A stretch of DNA of 64,000 nucleotides from an uncultured Flavobacteriaceae bacterium (GCA_947497245.1 CANMFO010000001.1:372001-436000), one strand, 5' to 3'; shown: positions 43,663-53,135, counted from the stretch's first letter. Notes: a model not told the origin generated them from the sequence alone. Numbers and translations: made by a program.

Positions 43663-44937
43663 ATGGACCGAGACCATCAAATTTTTGACCTCATAGAAGC
43701 CGAAAGAGAACGTCAGACCCATGGAATTGAACTTATAGCTTCAGAAAATTTCACCAGTCCGCAAGTCATGGAGGCCGCCGGTTCGGTGTTGACCAACAAG
43801 TATGCCGAAGGGTATCCGGGGAAACGGTACTACGGGGGTTGTGAAGTGGTCGATGTGATTGAACAGATCGCCATAGACCGTGCCAAGGAACTTTTTGGTG
43901 CAGCCTATGCCAACGTACAGCCACATTCAGGGTCACAGGCGAACGCGTCGGTGTACCATGCCTGCCTGCAACCGGGTGACACGATTTTAGGATTCGATCT
44001 ATCGCATGGGGGACATTTGACCCATGGCTCCCCGGTGAATTTTTCCGGACGGCTGTACAGGCCCGTGTTTTATGGGGTAGAGGAAAATACCGGTGTGTTG
44101 GACTATGGCCAGATCCAGGAAATAGCGGAACGTGAAAAACCGAAAATGATCATAGCGGGCGCTTCGGCCTACTCCCGGGATATGGACTTTAAACGATTTC
44201 GAGAAATCGCCGACAGTGTGGGGGCCCTGTTATTGGCCGATATTTCGCATCCCGCGGGATTGATTGCCAAAGGCATTCTTAACGATCCCATTCCCCATTG
44301 CCATATTGTGACCACCACGACGCATAAAACATTGCGCGGCCCGAGAGGCGGACTCATTTTGATGGGAGAGGACTTCGATAACCCCTTTGGCATCAAGCTC
44401 AAAAACGGAAACCTTAGAAAAATGTCGGCCCTGTTGAATTTGGCCGTTTTCCCTGGAAACCAAGGAGGGCCTCTGGAGCACATCATCGCTGCCAAGGCCA
44501 TTGCCTTTGGAGAAGCCTTGTCCGACGACTTTCTGCACTATATGCTGCAAGTAAAGAAAAATGCCGCTTCCATGGCCGAGGCGTTTGTCGCCAAGGGATA
44601 CCATATTATCTCGGGAGGGACGGACAACCACATGATGCTGATCGATCTCAGAAACAAGGGGGTTACCGGAAAAGACGCCGAAAATGCCCTGGTAAAAGCC
44701 GATATTACGGCGAACAAAAACATGGTTCCCTTTGATGACAAATCACCTTTTGTGACCTCGGGCATTCGCTTTGGTACCGCGGCCATCACCACAAGGGGAC
44801 TTAAGGAAGCCGATATGGCCACCATTGTGGATCTAGTGGATAGTGTACTGATGAATATCGCGGACGATGGGGCAATTGAAGGGGTTAAGCAAAAAGTAAA
44901 TGCCCTGATGCAGGGCCGGGAGTTGTTCCATGCGTAG
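43663..44937 (+). CDS. glyA: Serine hydroxymethyltransferase
   Basis: 424 residues. The active site Lys is K222 in [15 protein letters not shown]. Other motifs are [61 protein letters not shown], and [13 protein letters not shown]. It interconverts serine and glycine using tetrahydrofolate. If the operon at 257-6558 yields glycine, this enzyme would be the natural entry of that glycine into one-carbon metabolism, although the genes are far apart. It ends 34 bases from a convergent gene without an obvious terminator. Confidence 0.97.
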   Translation: MDRDHQIFDLIEAERERQTHGIELIASENFTSPQVMEAAGSVLTNKYAEGYPGKRYYGGCEVVDVIEQIAIDRAKELFGAAYANVQPHSGSQANASVYHACLQPGDTILGFDLSHGGHLTHGSPVNFSGRLYRPVFYGVEENTGVLDYGQIQEIAEREKPKMIIAGASAYSRDMDFKRFREIADSVGALLLADISHPAGLIAKGILNDPIPHCHIVTTTTHKTLRGPRGGLILMGEDFDNPFGIKLKNGNLRKMSALLNLAVFPGNQGGPLEHIIAAKAIAFGEALSDDFLHYMLQVKKNAASMAEAFVAKGYHIISGGTDNHMMLIDLRNKGVTGKDAENALVKADITANKNMVPFDDKSPFVTSGIRFGTAAITTRGLKEADMATIVDLVDSVLMNIADDGAIEGVKQKVNALMQGRELFHA

Positions 44938-44971
44938 GACACACAGGATGGAAAGTCAAGGGATCAAGTGC

Positions 44972-45640
44972 CTAATGGTTGAGCATGTAAAGGTCTCCTG
45001 AAATGATCGACAACTTTTCAAGATCATAGATGAGGGCATCTGCTTCAGAGTTGAAGTAGAGCCCCCAATATTTGAAATAGTCTTCCTTATAGTTATTGTC
45101 GGTACGTATATTGACCAATAGCGAACTGTCATCACCGGTGCCTTTTTGGGTCTCTTCAAAAACCGGGACGAAAATCTCGAAGGGTGTTTCCATCGATTTA
45201 CTGGTCAGTAACGAATAGTGCTCGGAAAAGCGGGTCAATATGGCATCCAATTCCTCAGAAATGCTGTGCTCGTATATCTTGTTGATTACAATGCTACAGT
45301 TGCTGAAGACAATACAAAACTCTTCCACATCGATGGGGAATTTGTTCCGCAACTGCAATTCGGATACCAGTCGGTAAAAATACGAACCTTCCAGACCACA
45401 ATGCTGTTGCCCCCATATGCCCTCGTTTAGGTTGGAGATACCTTCCCACAACTTAAAATTGCATGTGACTTCTATGACCAATTTCACAGCTTGTCCATCC
45501 GAAGAACTGTTCCGAATGACCACTTCTGAAAAAAATAGCTTTTCTAAATTCTTTTTAAAGGTGGCCAGCCCGGTGATATCACCATCCTTGATAACGGCAA
45601 TGGGCGGCTGGTTCCTGAAATTTTCTAGGTGCAACGACAT
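44972..45640 (-). CDS. Uncharacterised soluble protein in a signalling gene cluster
   Basis: 222 residues with no signal peptide, membrane segment or catalytic motif that I recognise. The sequence mixes strands and helices (VKLVIEVTCNFKLWEG, FPIDVEEFCIVFSNCSIVINKIYEH, LTRFSEHYSLLTSKSMETPFEIFVPVFEE, YFKYWGLYFNSEADALIYDLEKLSIISGDLYML). Its first residues, MSLHLENFRNQPP, look like a true start. The 123 bases upstream hold no clear promoter. It lies downstream of a two-component pair on the same strand, which could suggest a role in that signalling, but nothing in the protein confirms this. Confidence 0.6.
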   Translation of the reverse strand: MSLHLENFRNQPPIAVIKDGDITGLATFKKNLEKLFFSEVVIRNSSSDGQAVKLVIEVTCNFKLWEGISNLNEGIWGQQHCGLEGSYFYRLVSELQLRNKFPIDVEEFCIVFSNCSIVINKIYEHSISEELDAILTRFSEHYSLLTSKSMETPFEIFVPVFEETQKGTGDDSSLLVNIRTDNNYKEDYFKYWGLYFNSEADALIYDLEKLSIISGDLYMLNH

Positions 45641-45763
45641 ACTAACAACTCAACATTTTGCTATCTTATTAACAAAATTAGCGGTTAATTGTATGCACCC
45701 ATTATAGAAAAACCTTAGAAAAATTAGGTTTTTCCCCTGATTCGGCCGTATTTCATCGAAATT

Positions 45764-46435
45764 TTAGATAAATCCGCGATTTCGTGCCTCATCGATGAGG
45801 GCGAGGTCGTTTTTGTCCTGGATCCCGAAATTGTTCTTGAGTGCCCTCTTTCGGTTGTCTATGGTCGCCAGGGACAGCGGGATCACAGCGGTCATATCCT
45901 TGGTTTTGGTACCCTTTGAAAGTTCGTAGAGGATGGCCCGGTCGTATTCGTCGATTTTGAAAGATTGCGCGATATTTTTCCGTGCGGCCACTAGCGCCAA
46001 GTGGGTATAGTAGGGTGGTTTGGAGGTGACCACTTTCACCATTTCGATCAGGGACAGCTCATCGATTTCCGATTTCACCATATACCCGTCGGGGTTTACG
46101 GCCTGGCATATGCTGTTGATCCTGTAACTATCACTAAAGGAGGACATGAAGACCACCTTGCTGTCCGGAACCAACTCCCTCGCGAACACCCCAAGGTCCT
46201 GCCCGGTACGGGGGTCCTTGGCCTCTGCGGGGAACAGTTGGATGTCGAGCAATATAATGTCGTATTTCAGCGACCGGGCCGAGGACTCGATCTTGCTTTG
46301 GCCTTCCTCATAGCCTGTGGCGACTTCCACACGAACCTTGAAATTTTCGAAAACGGCGTCTTCCAGAATATATTTATATCCCAATGCGGTCATCCGATGG
46401 TCATCGACCGCTAAAATTTTTACTATATTTTCCAT
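45764..46435 (-). CDS. NarL/LuxR-type response regulator
   Basis: 223 residues. The receiver domain has VDDHRMTALG, phosphoacceptor D64 in YDIILLDIQL, VVFMSSFSDS and YMVKSEID. The C-terminal LuxR-type helix-turn-helix (about 155-223) reads FKIDEYDRAILYELSKGTKTKDMTAVIPLSLATIDNRKRALKNNFGI, a somewhat diverged version. It starts 11 bases downstream of the TPR histidine kinase, its obvious partner. Targets are unknown. Confidence 0.9.
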   Translation of the reverse strand: MENIVKILAVDDHRMTALGYKYILEDAVFENFKVRVEVATGYEEGQSKIESSARSLKYDIILLDIQLFPAEAKDPRTGQDLGVFARELVPDSKVVFMSSFSDSYRINSICQAVNPDGYMVKSEIDELSLIEMVKVVTSKPPYYTHLALVAARKNIAQSFKIDEYDRAILYELSKGTKTKDMTAVIPLSLATIDNRKRALKNNFGIQDKNDLALIDEARNRGFI

Positions 46436-46446
46436 AGGGCGGAACT

Positions 46447-48555
46447 TTATACTTCTTGAAGGGCCCGGGGGCTACCTTCCATTTCATCCGGGTTGTCGTA
46501 TTTGCGAACGGGGATGGTCAGGACAACCTTGGTTCCCTTGCCAACAGAACTTTGAATGTCCCAGCTTCCTTTCAACTTTTCGGCGCGGGAGGCGATGTTC
46601 CTGAGACCGATACCTTTTTTGCCCCGTTTTACCTGAAACCCTTTGCCATCATCCGAGATGGAGACCCTTAGTATATTGTCCTCGTCAATATGGAATTCAA
46701 GGGACACTGTTTTGGCCTGTGCGTGCTTCACCGCGTTTTGGAGACTTTCCTGCACCATGCGGTACAGGTTGATCTTGATATCCCCGCTAAGTCCGTCCCA
46801 GTTGGCCCCCTCATCGTACTGAAAGGTGTGCTGGAGACCGGCGCTGGCTTCCAATCCGTTCAACAGATCTTTGATACTGCGGATAAAGTTATGTATTTTT
46901 TGGTAAGCAGAGTGACTTAATTCGTGGGAAATTGCTCTCACTTCTTCCTGAATATCCTTTAATTCTTTAATAGCGCCCGCGCGTTCGGTGATCGCCTCGG
47001 GGGTTACCCTTTTGTTGAGGCCCAGGAGTACCATGCGCACGCCTTGTATTCTACCCTGGACCCCATCGTGCAATTCTTCGGAAATGCGCTTTTGCTCCAT
47101 TTTCTTGGCCGCTTCAACCTTTTGGCCTTCCGACAACAGCAAGTTAAAGATTTTTTCGTTGCTTGCCTGTTGCTCCCGTTGGAAGCGTAATTTTTGGTTC
47201 TTGGCCCGCTGGTCCACGACCATATAAGTGGCAAGGGCGAGGAGCAGGAGTATGGTGGCAATGCCGATCCAGAGCTGTTTTTGTCGGGCCAACAGAACGT
47301 TCTGTGCCTTGGTCTCGTTGGTTTCGAACCGGATCCTCGCGAACTTGTTGCGCAATTTTCGCTCTTCCTGCTGCAGGCTGTCGTTAAGCTGGATGTATTC
47401 CTGGGTATAACCAACCGCATTCACTTTGTCCAATCTTGTAAGAAGCTCCAAAGTCTCCAACAAACGCTTATTGTTCCCACTTTTTTCCGAAAACAATTTG
47501 GCCTTTTTGGCCTCTCCAAGTGCCTTTGGATATTCCTTTTGGTCCAAATAGTATTCCGAAAGATAGAAATGACTTACCGATTTTCCGTAGTTGTCAGCGA
47601 TACTGTCCCGAATTTCCAGTGCCCTTTTTAGTTTGTTTTCTACCCCCTTCCGAATTCCTAATTTAAATTGATTGTAGGCAAGATTGTTCAACGCCTGGGC
47701 ATAAAGCCTGGAATCGTAGTAGAAAATGCTGTCATGTGACACTACTCTGTTAAGATAGGATATGGCCTTTTTGTGAGAACCTTGTTCTTGATATACTACC
47801 GCTATATTGTTTAGGCTAGCTTGTACAAGAGTACTTTTTTCATTGAGTTTTTCTAAATAGTCCAAAGCCTTTTCGTGGTATTCAATGGCTAAATTGTATT
47901 CCTTTAAATTGTTTGAGATTATTGCGAGATAATTGTAGCAATTGTATAATTGCCTGTATTTATTCAGGGGTTTTAACAATTCTATTGCCTTCACTGTTGT
48001 TATTTCAGCTTGGGTATAATTCTTGACATCCCCCTGGACCACCGCCATATTATATAACATTCGCCCAGCAAAAAAATCGTCTTTCAGGCCGCTATATATT
48101 TTTTGCGCCTTGGCATAGTTATAATAAGCACTGTCTTCAATTGCGTGACGCTTGAAGAAAGTTGCCAAATCCCAGTATGTCTCAGCCTCGACTATGGAGT
48201 CCTTGGTTTTTTGTGCAAGTTCTTTAGTGTCTCTATTTGTTCGCCTAAAATTTAGAGAATCCCCAAAATTCATATAGGCAAGGGAAAGTTTGGAAAGATG
48301 TTTCGTTTTTATCGAGTCCTCGGGATAGTCTTTGATGGATATATACGCCCTTAAGAGCAAATCCGCTTTTTGGTTTTGGGAAACCTCTTTGCCTTTTACC
48401 TGTTCTATCCATACTAAAACACTGTCGCTCTCAGATTCCTGGCCAGAAGTTTTTCCTTGCCAATCTTTGTTGGTGCAAGAATGTAGCAAAATCAGTATAG
48501 CTGTTAGGTTAGCTATTTTGGAAATAACTTGTTTTAGGGCAACTGTTACATACAT
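46447..48555 (-). CDS. TPR-repeat sensor histidine kinase (HisKA_3 type)
   Basis: 702 residues. A lipoprotein-like signal (ILILLHSC, Cys near residue 28) is followed by several TPR repeats to about residue 390, e.g. YNCYNYLAIISNNLKEYNLAIEYHEKALDYLEKL. A transmembrane helix lies near 430 (LWIGIATILLLLALATYMVV). The HisKA_3 dimerisation helix carries H496 in RISEELHDGVQGRIQGVRMVLLGL, then the ATPase domain has RMVQESLQNAVKHAQAK, SDDGKGF and GKKGIGLRNIASRAEKL. It should phosphorylate the NarL-type regulator downstream; the TPR region probably binds a protein or peptide signal outside the cytoplasm. Confidence 0.9.
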   Translation of the reverse strand: MYVTVALKQVISKIANLTAILILLHSCTNKDWQGKTSGQESESDSVLVWIEQVKGKEVSQNQKADLLLRAYISIKDYPEDSIKTKHLSKLSLAYMNFGDSLNFRRTNRDTKELAQKTKDSIVEAETYWDLATFFKRHAIEDSAYYNYAKAQKIYSGLKDDFFAGRMLYNMAVVQGDVKNYTQAEITTVKAIELLKPLNKYRQLYNCYNYLAIISNNLKEYNLAIEYHEKALDYLEKLNEKSTLVQASLNNIAVVYQEQGSHKKAISYLNRVVSHDSIFYYDSRLYAQALNNLAYNQFKLGIRKGVENKLKRALEIRDSIADNYGKSVSHFYLSEYYLDQKEYPKALGEAKKAKLFSEKSGNNKRLLETLELLTRLDKVNAVGYTQEYIQLNDSLQQEERKLRNKFARIRFETNETKAQNVLLARQKQLWIGIATILLLLALATYMVVDQRAKNQKLRFQREQQASNEKIFNLLLSEGQKVEAAKKMEQKRISEELHDGVQGRIQGVRMVLLGLNKRVTPEAITERAGAIKELKDIQEEVRAISHELSHSAYQKIHNFIRSIKDLLNGLEASAGLQHTFQYDEGANWDGLSGDIKINLYRMVQESLQNAVKHAQAKTVSLEFHIDEDNILRVSISDDGKGFQVKRGKKGIGLRNIASRAEKLKGSWDIQSSVGKGTKVVLTIPVRKYDNPDEMEGSPRALQEV

Positions 48556-48570
48556 CTATAACCAAGATAG

Positions 48571-48602
48571 AAAAAAAAACCTCAAATTTTGGCAATTTGA
48601 GG
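48571..48602 (-). terminator. Intrinsic terminator of the tiny lipoprotein gene
   Basis: CCTCAAATT (48580-48588) and AATTTGAGG (48594-48602) form a perfect 9-bp stem with a 5-base loop. On the minus strand nine T follow (48571-48579). It lies between the small lipoprotein and the TPR kinase gene, so the two are probably separate transcripts or partly read through. Confidence 0.8.
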
Positions 48603-48632
48603 TTCCGTAATATCCTAAAATTTTAAGCTTTC

Positions 48633-48791
48633 TCAATTTCGGTCATCCGTTTTTGCATTTTCATTATCGGTTCCGTCAGTTTGTTCCACATCGTACAACG
48701 CCTGCGTTTCCTCAATACTGTTCTCCTTTTCGCAAGAATAAAATCCCACGTTCATTGCCACTACTGCTAAAATCAAAAATGCTCTCTTCAT
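48633..48791 (-). CDS. Tiny lipoprotein, 52 residues
   Basis: From the ATG complementary to 48789-48791 the product is MKRAFLILAVVAMNVGFYSC followed by a Glu/Asp/Thr-rich tail of about 30 residues. The lipobox-like GFYSC at the end of a clear signal segment supports a real, exported, lipid-attached peptide. A -7-like box on the minus strand (48836-48843, CAAAACTA on the plus strand) and a strong terminator downstream support its own transcription unit. No family is recognised. Small acidic lipoproteins of this kind recur near signalling genes in flavobacteria, but that is impression only. Confidence 0.6.
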   Translation of the reverse strand: MKRAFLILAVVAMNVGFYSCEKENSIEETQALYDVEQTDGTDNENAKTDDRN

Positions 48792-48935
48792 AATCATAAT
48801 TAAAAGTTTTAGAGGGGTTGTTATTAGATTCATTCCAAAACTAGAGAAGTGGCCCATTTTTGAGGGGTACTAAAAAAATGTTCGAGTAAATGAAGGGGTT
48901 TACAGGGTAATTGACCGGATTCTGTGAGAATTCGG

Positions 48936-49685
48936 TCAATTCAGTGCGGAAATGGTGTTTTTTGAGAGGATTTTTTTGACCCCGTCCACATTCGCCTTGT
49001 ACGATTTGGAGAAGGGCAGTTGTTGTTTGCGCCCTTTCAGGCTGCAGATGGCCTTCCCGTAGTTGATCCGGGCCACATGCTTTGTGTTCAGAATATAGCT
49101 CTGGTGTATTCTAACGAAATTTTTGGGCAATTGTTGTTCGAACGACTTTAAAGTTTTGTAGGCATTGATCACCGAGCCATCGGCCATGATAAAGTCGGTG
49201 GCATTGTTGTCGGCCTGCAGATAAAGGATGTCGTTGGTGTCCACATAGTGGTAATCGCGGTACGATTGGAGGCATAGCGTACTGGGCTCCATATCCTTAG
49301 GCATTTTTTTCTTTAACCTAAGGAGCGATTTCCGGATGTCGAACTCGTTGTACGGGAGCAGCCAATAGTCGAAAAAATTACTCTTGATGGCTTGGTAGGC
49401 ATAATCCTTGCTCTTGGATATGCCGATGATCGCCGGAAGATCTTTAATGTATTGGTGCAGCTCGGAAACCATGTGGAAATACTCGAAGGCCCGGTCGTTG
49501 AGATTGATAAAAACAACATCGGGCGAGTACTTCAGGATGGCGTTGAGACCTTCCTCATGGTTCCTACAGTGCTCCAACAACTCAAAATCGCCGTGTCCCT
49601 CCAAATAATGCATTAACTGCAAATTGGAAGTGGCATCGGAATCGATTATGATATAGGTATACTCCACCGGCTGAACTAATAACAC
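48936..49685 (-). CDS. LytTR DNA-binding protein with a degenerate receiver domain
   Basis: 249 residues. The N-terminal part has the receiver fold (YTYIIIDSDATSN...PDVVFINLND...AIIGISKSKDYAYQAIKSNFFDYWLLPYNE). The phosphoacceptor position is N61 where Asp is expected, the acidic pocket has S16, and the conserved Lys is L110, so it should not be phosphorylated normally. The LytTR domain (about 140-245) is intact: YHYVDTNDILYLQADNNATDFIMADG, YKTLKSFEQQLPKNFVRIHQSYILNTKHVARI. Start is GTG, either at 49685 or 18 bases downstream. No kinase is adjacent on its side. Confidence 0.87.
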   Translation of the reverse strand: MLLVQPVEYTYIIIDSDATSNLQLMHYLEGHGDFELLEHCRNHEEGLNAILKYSPDVVFINLNDRAFEYFHMVSELHQYIKDLPAIIGISKSKDYAYQAIKSNFFDYWLLPYNEFDIRKSLLRLKKKMPKDMEPSTLCLQSYRDYHYVDTNDILYLQADNNATDFIMADGSVINAYKTLKSFEQQLPKNFVRIHQSYILNTKHVARINYGKAICSLKGRKQQLPFSKSYKANVDGVKKILSKNTISALN

Positions 49686-49910
49686 TGCAAATTAGCGATA
49701 GGAGATGAGACTAGACTAAAGATTTCCCTTAGAAAAATTATGGTTTTTTTTTGTAATTAACTGAAAATTAGCAGTTTTGAAGGTTTTTTCCTTCAATTCT
49801 TAAAAATTTTAACAATTTAAGGTTTCTTTAACATTTTGGCGTATCCGGGAAAGTCAAAAAAAATGGGCCCGTTGGAGCTTCGCCCTAAGGGTGCCGTTTG
49901 GGTATGGGGC

Positions 49911-51458
49911 TTACTTGTTGGAAGTGGATTGATAGGCTCCCATATCGGGTTCAACCCTTCTGTCGATGCCCAAAATATCCAAGGGTACCAACTGGGCCGT
50001 TTCCGGTCGGGCCTGTCCCTTGACCATGGAACCTTCCCCCAATTGGAAGTTGTTCTTAACCGGGTCCCTAAATCCGGTGACCGGGCTCAGGAGTACCTGA
50101 TCGTACCGATCGCTATCTGTAAAGTCGTATAGGGCGTTTCCGGAAAAGCGACCACTGCCATCCTTAAATTGGATGGAACAATGGGTAAAGGAGAATTCGA
50201 AGGCATTCGTACCATTGCTGTCCAGGGCGAGTTCCAGCAGGCTATTGCCGTCTATGATGCAGTTGATAAAACGCGCGTCGGTAAGGTCGCCTTTCAGGGT
50301 TTCCCCGGAGGGCAGGGTGGTTTCATTGTCGATCTGCAGGGCGGGCCCGCTCCTAAAGCTACTGGACCAATAGTTGGCAATGGTGCTGTGCCTAAAAAGA
50401 TAGTTGCCTCCCAGGTTGCAATAAAGGGAGGTGTTTCCAGCGTTCCCGAGCACGAGGTTGTCCGCGCTGATGGAGGCTGTTTTTGCCCAAAGGTTGACCT
50501 GGGCCGAGTTGTATATCCGCGAATTCCTGATGGTCAACGTCCGGGGAGCGGACAACGTGGTATTGCCCTCGACCAACAGGCCGATGGTGGCATTTTTGAG
50601 GCTCAGGTGGTCGATATGGTTGCCCGTACTCCCCGAAGACAGCCATATAGTGCCCCATTGCCCGGGAACGGCCCCAAATTCCGGTTCAAGTCGATCTCCC
50701 TCGAAAACAACCTCCTTCTCCAACAATAGGCTGTCCTCGCTAAGCGCCCCGTTTACCTGCAGGCTGGCTCCGGGCTGCACCCAAATGCCGGAGTTGTTGT
50801 GAAAATGCACCCGTGTTCCCGGATCCATTGCCAGGGTGCCGTTTTCCGGGACGGCCGCATAGCCATAGATCACATAGGGCTTTTCGGCGGTGAAGTTCAA
50901 TTGGTCCGCGGCCAATTCAAAACCTTCCACCCGAATTTCGTTGCCCTCGGCATCGAATCCCAGGACCAAGGTTTGTTTGGTGCCATCGGGATTGGTCGGG
51001 GGAAACAAAAAAATAGCGTCTTTTACCAAGGTCACCAAATGCACTTCCTGCAAGTTGGCCCCACTATCAAATTGAATGGCATCGGTATATAGGAAACTGG
51101 GTTCATTGGTCGGGGAAATGTCGAAGGTCGTCTCCACAAAAACGAACAGACTGTCGCGCGCGAAGATGGGGACATTGTTGAATTCCTTTCCGGCCACACC
51201 GTCCACGTTCAGGCGATAGCTACTGTTCTGCCCCCCGCCGAGCCGTATGGTGGGGATTTCCAGATCTTCTCCGGTCTTATTGTATACCTTGAGGCCATAG
51301 GTACTGCTGCCAATGTTCGAAAAAACAGTATCCAGGAACACGGTATCTTTCGAAAACTGCAGCTTGCCGCTACTCGGGGCGTATTCGAAATCCTTTCGGC
51401 AAGAACCCCATAGGGCCACCAGGAACAGGAGGAGTACAATGTAGCAATAGCGTGACAT
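49911..51458 (-). CDS. Lipoprotein with right-handed beta-helix-like repeats
   Basis: 515 residues with lipoprotein signal MSRYCYIVLLLFLVALWGSC. Residues about 25-170 are beta-rich and immunoglobulin-like (LQFSKDTVFLDTVFSNIGSSTYGLKVYNKTGEDLEIPTI). From about 200 to 460 come repeated short strands typical of parallel beta-helices (PGTRVHFHNNSGIWVQPGASLQVNGAL, HIDHLSLKNATIGLLVEGNTTL, TLTIRNSRIYNSAQVNLWAK). It ends DILGIDRRVEPDMGAYQ, a motif I associate with exported beta-helix proteins. Likely surface-exposed or periplasmic; a glycan-binding or lyase role is possible but no catalytic residues were identified. Confidence 0.8.
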   Translation of the reverse strand: MSRYCYIVLLLFLVALWGSCRKDFEYAPSSGKLQFSKDTVFLDTVFSNIGSSTYGLKVYNKTGEDLEIPTIRLGGGQNSSYRLNVDGVAGKEFNNVPIFARDSLFVFVETTFDISPTNEPSFLYTDAIQFDSGANLQEVHLVTLVKDAIFLFPPTNPDGTKQTLVLGFDAEGNEIRVEGFELAADQLNFTAEKPYVIYGYAAVPENGTLAMDPGTRVHFHNNSGIWVQPGASLQVNGALSEDSLLLEKEVVFEGDRLEPEFGAVPGQWGTIWLSSGSTGNHIDHLSLKNATIGLLVEGNTTLSAPRTLTIRNSRIYNSAQVNLWAKTASISADNLVLGNAGNTSLYCNLGGNYLFRHSTIANYWSSSFRSGPALQIDNETTLPSGETLKGDLTDARFINCIIDGNSLLELALDSNGTNAFEFSFTHCSIQFKDGSGRFSGNALYDFTDSDRYDQVLLSPVTGFRDPVKNNFQLGEGSMVKGQARPETAQLVPLDILGIDRRVEPDMGAYQSTSNK

Positions 51459-51539
51459 TTTTGATCATTGGATTACGGACGATTCGATCGTATCTTGTCC
51501 AAATCGCATAGAATGGCCTTGTTCTGGTCCATGGCAAGG

Positions 51540-51935
51540 TCAGCTCCGCGCGAAAATAGCCATAATGGAATCTGAAATGCGCATGGGCTTGAACGATTCG
51601 ACATTTAGCAGACACCACTTAGTACGGGAACGTACCAAAAGCGAATTTGTTATATTATCGATGATTTCAACGATCCTAAAGGAGATGGCGCCCCGACTTT
51701 CCTCGATATAGGTGCGCACAGTAAGGGAATCGTTCAACTTAGCGGCGTTCTTATAGGTGATGTCGTGGTGCATTACCACCCAGGCCACGGATCGTTGCAA
51801 TTCCTCTGGGGCCAAGTATTGCCAGTGCTCCTTCGAAATGTCCTGTATCCACTGTACGTAGCGCACGTTGTTCACGTGGTTCAAGTCGTCGAGATCTGCT
51901 TCGGTGACCGTGAGGGTCTTTTCGAAATCGGCCAT
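51540..51935 (-). CDS. Hotdog-fold acyl-CoA thioesterase
   Basis: 131 residues of the 4-hydroxybenzoyl-CoA thioesterase-like family. The N-terminus has ADLDDLNHVNNVRYVQWIQDISKEHW, where the usual catalytic Asp-to-His stretch DxxxHVNN is clear. Then come VVMHHDITYKNAAKLNDSLTVRTYIEESRGAISFRIVEI and SRTKWCLLN. It hydrolyses an acyl-CoA of unknown chain. Its start overlaps the glutaminyl cyclase stop by 1 base, so the two are coupled. Confidence 0.9.
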   Translation of the reverse strand: MADFEKTLTVTEADLDDLNHVNNVRYVQWIQDISKEHWQYLAPEELQRSVAWVVMHHDITYKNAAKLNDSLTVRTYIEESRGAISFRIVEIIDNITNSLLVRSRTKWCLLNVESFKPMRISDSIMAIFARS

Positions 51936-52975
51936 TATTGTTTTTTAACCAAGGTTACCTCGAATAGTTTGTCCCAATTTTTGCCGGTGACAAAAAAAGT
52001 TTTTCGTTCCGGGTGGTAGGCTACCCCGTTCAATACGTCCAAGCCGTCGTGCTGCGTCACCTTTGCCTTTAGCCCACCAAAATTGACGACCCCCTCTATG
52101 GCCCCGCTGGAGGCATTGATGATCATCATACTTTCCTTCTGGTATACATTGGCGTAGAGCTTGCCATCTACGAATTCCAATTCATTGGCCTGGCTGAAGA
52201 CGGATTTGTTGGTAACGGTTTCCAAATACCCTTCCTCGACCATGGTATCCGGATTGAGGAACCAAATTTTTTCGGTGCCATCGCTCTTGAACAATTTTTC
52301 ACCGTCATTGGCGAGCCCCCAACCTTCTTTGCTCTCCCCATATTGAAAATTGTCCAATTTTTTTAAATCCTTTAGGTCATAAACAAAACCGGTACGGGCC
52401 TGCCAGGTCAATTGATAGATTTTGCCGTCCAATACGGTGAGTCCCTCCCCGAAATATGTTTTGTCCAAATCGACCTGCTGCAATACCCTGCCCGTTTTAA
52501 AATCGACCTTTCTTAGCGAAGACTGACCTTTTCGGCCCGTGCTCTCATAAAGTATTCCCGCATGGAACTCCAGGCCCTGGGTGTAGGCCTTGATGTCATG
52601 GGGGAATTCATTGACAATTTCGTAGGTGTAGATTTCCGGGGTATTCGGGGCCAGCACCCGTATTTTTTTTGTAAGGTCGACAAAGGTGTCGTTGTATCGC
52701 ACCTTGGCGATTAAGATCTTGTTTCCCAGCCGGGGTACGTCCAAGATTATTTTACCATCGGTTTCGACCAGTTCTTTGCCGTCAACAAAATAACTGACAC
52801 TGTTGATGGTAATATTGTCCTTGTTTTTGATGGATACCGCGATGCTTTCGTTTTGATGGAATTTGGTTCCCGAGAGCTTGATATCGAAAAGGCGCGTTTT
52901 TTTTCCGTCCAAACCTCCACAGCCCAGGAACAGCAGTAAGAAAATATGGATAGCGAAAAACTTGATGGCATTCAT
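51935..52975 (-). CDS. Glutaminyl-peptide cyclotransferase, lipoprotein
   Basis: 346 residues from the ATG complementary to 52973-52975, which opens a lipoprotein signal (MNAIKFFAIHIFLLLFLGC). An Ig-like N-terminal part (about 25-105) precedes a five-blade beta-propeller of the plant-type glutamine cyclotransferase family: FPHDIKAYTQGLEFHAGILYESTGRKGQSSLRKVD, YFGEGLTVLDGKIYQLTWQ, GWGLANDGEKLFKSDGT, and NGVAYHPERKTFFVTGKNWDKLFEV. Such enzymes turn N-terminal Gln into pyroglutamate on exported proteins. In Bacteroidota this matters because many exported proteins begin with Gln after signal cleavage. Confidence 0.88.
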   Translation of the reverse strand: MNAIKFFAIHIFLLLFLGCGGLDGKKTRLFDIKLSGTKFHQNESIAVSIKNKDNITINSVSYFVDGKELVETDGKIILDVPRLGNKILIAKVRYNDTFVDLTKKIRVLAPNTPEIYTYEIVNEFPHDIKAYTQGLEFHAGILYESTGRKGQSSLRKVDFKTGRVLQQVDLDKTYFGEGLTVLDGKIYQLTWQARTGFVYDLKDLKKLDNFQYGESKEGWGLANDGEKLFKSDGTEKIWFLNPDTMVEEGYLETVTNKSVFSQANELEFVDGKLYANVYQKESMMIINASSGAIEGVVNFGGLKAKVTQHDGLDVLNGVAYHPERKTFFVTGKNWDKLFEVTLVKKQ

Positions 52976-53135
52976 AGGGCAATATTTATACATAATCGGT
53001 GCATTGCAACGGTCGGGATCGGAGGCGCACTGTGTTCCAAAATCCGGGATACCGTGTCAAAATGGGCAAGTTAGCCCATAAAATTTAGCTATAAAAATTT
53101 CGACGATAAATTTCCAAAAGGCATCCAAAAGGTCG

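Noticed and set aside
50169-50729. 186-codon plus-strand open frame opposite the beta-helix lipoprotein
   Set aside because: Gly- and Val-rich shadow frame with no signal peptide or domain; the minus-strand gene has a clear lipoprotein signal and repeats.
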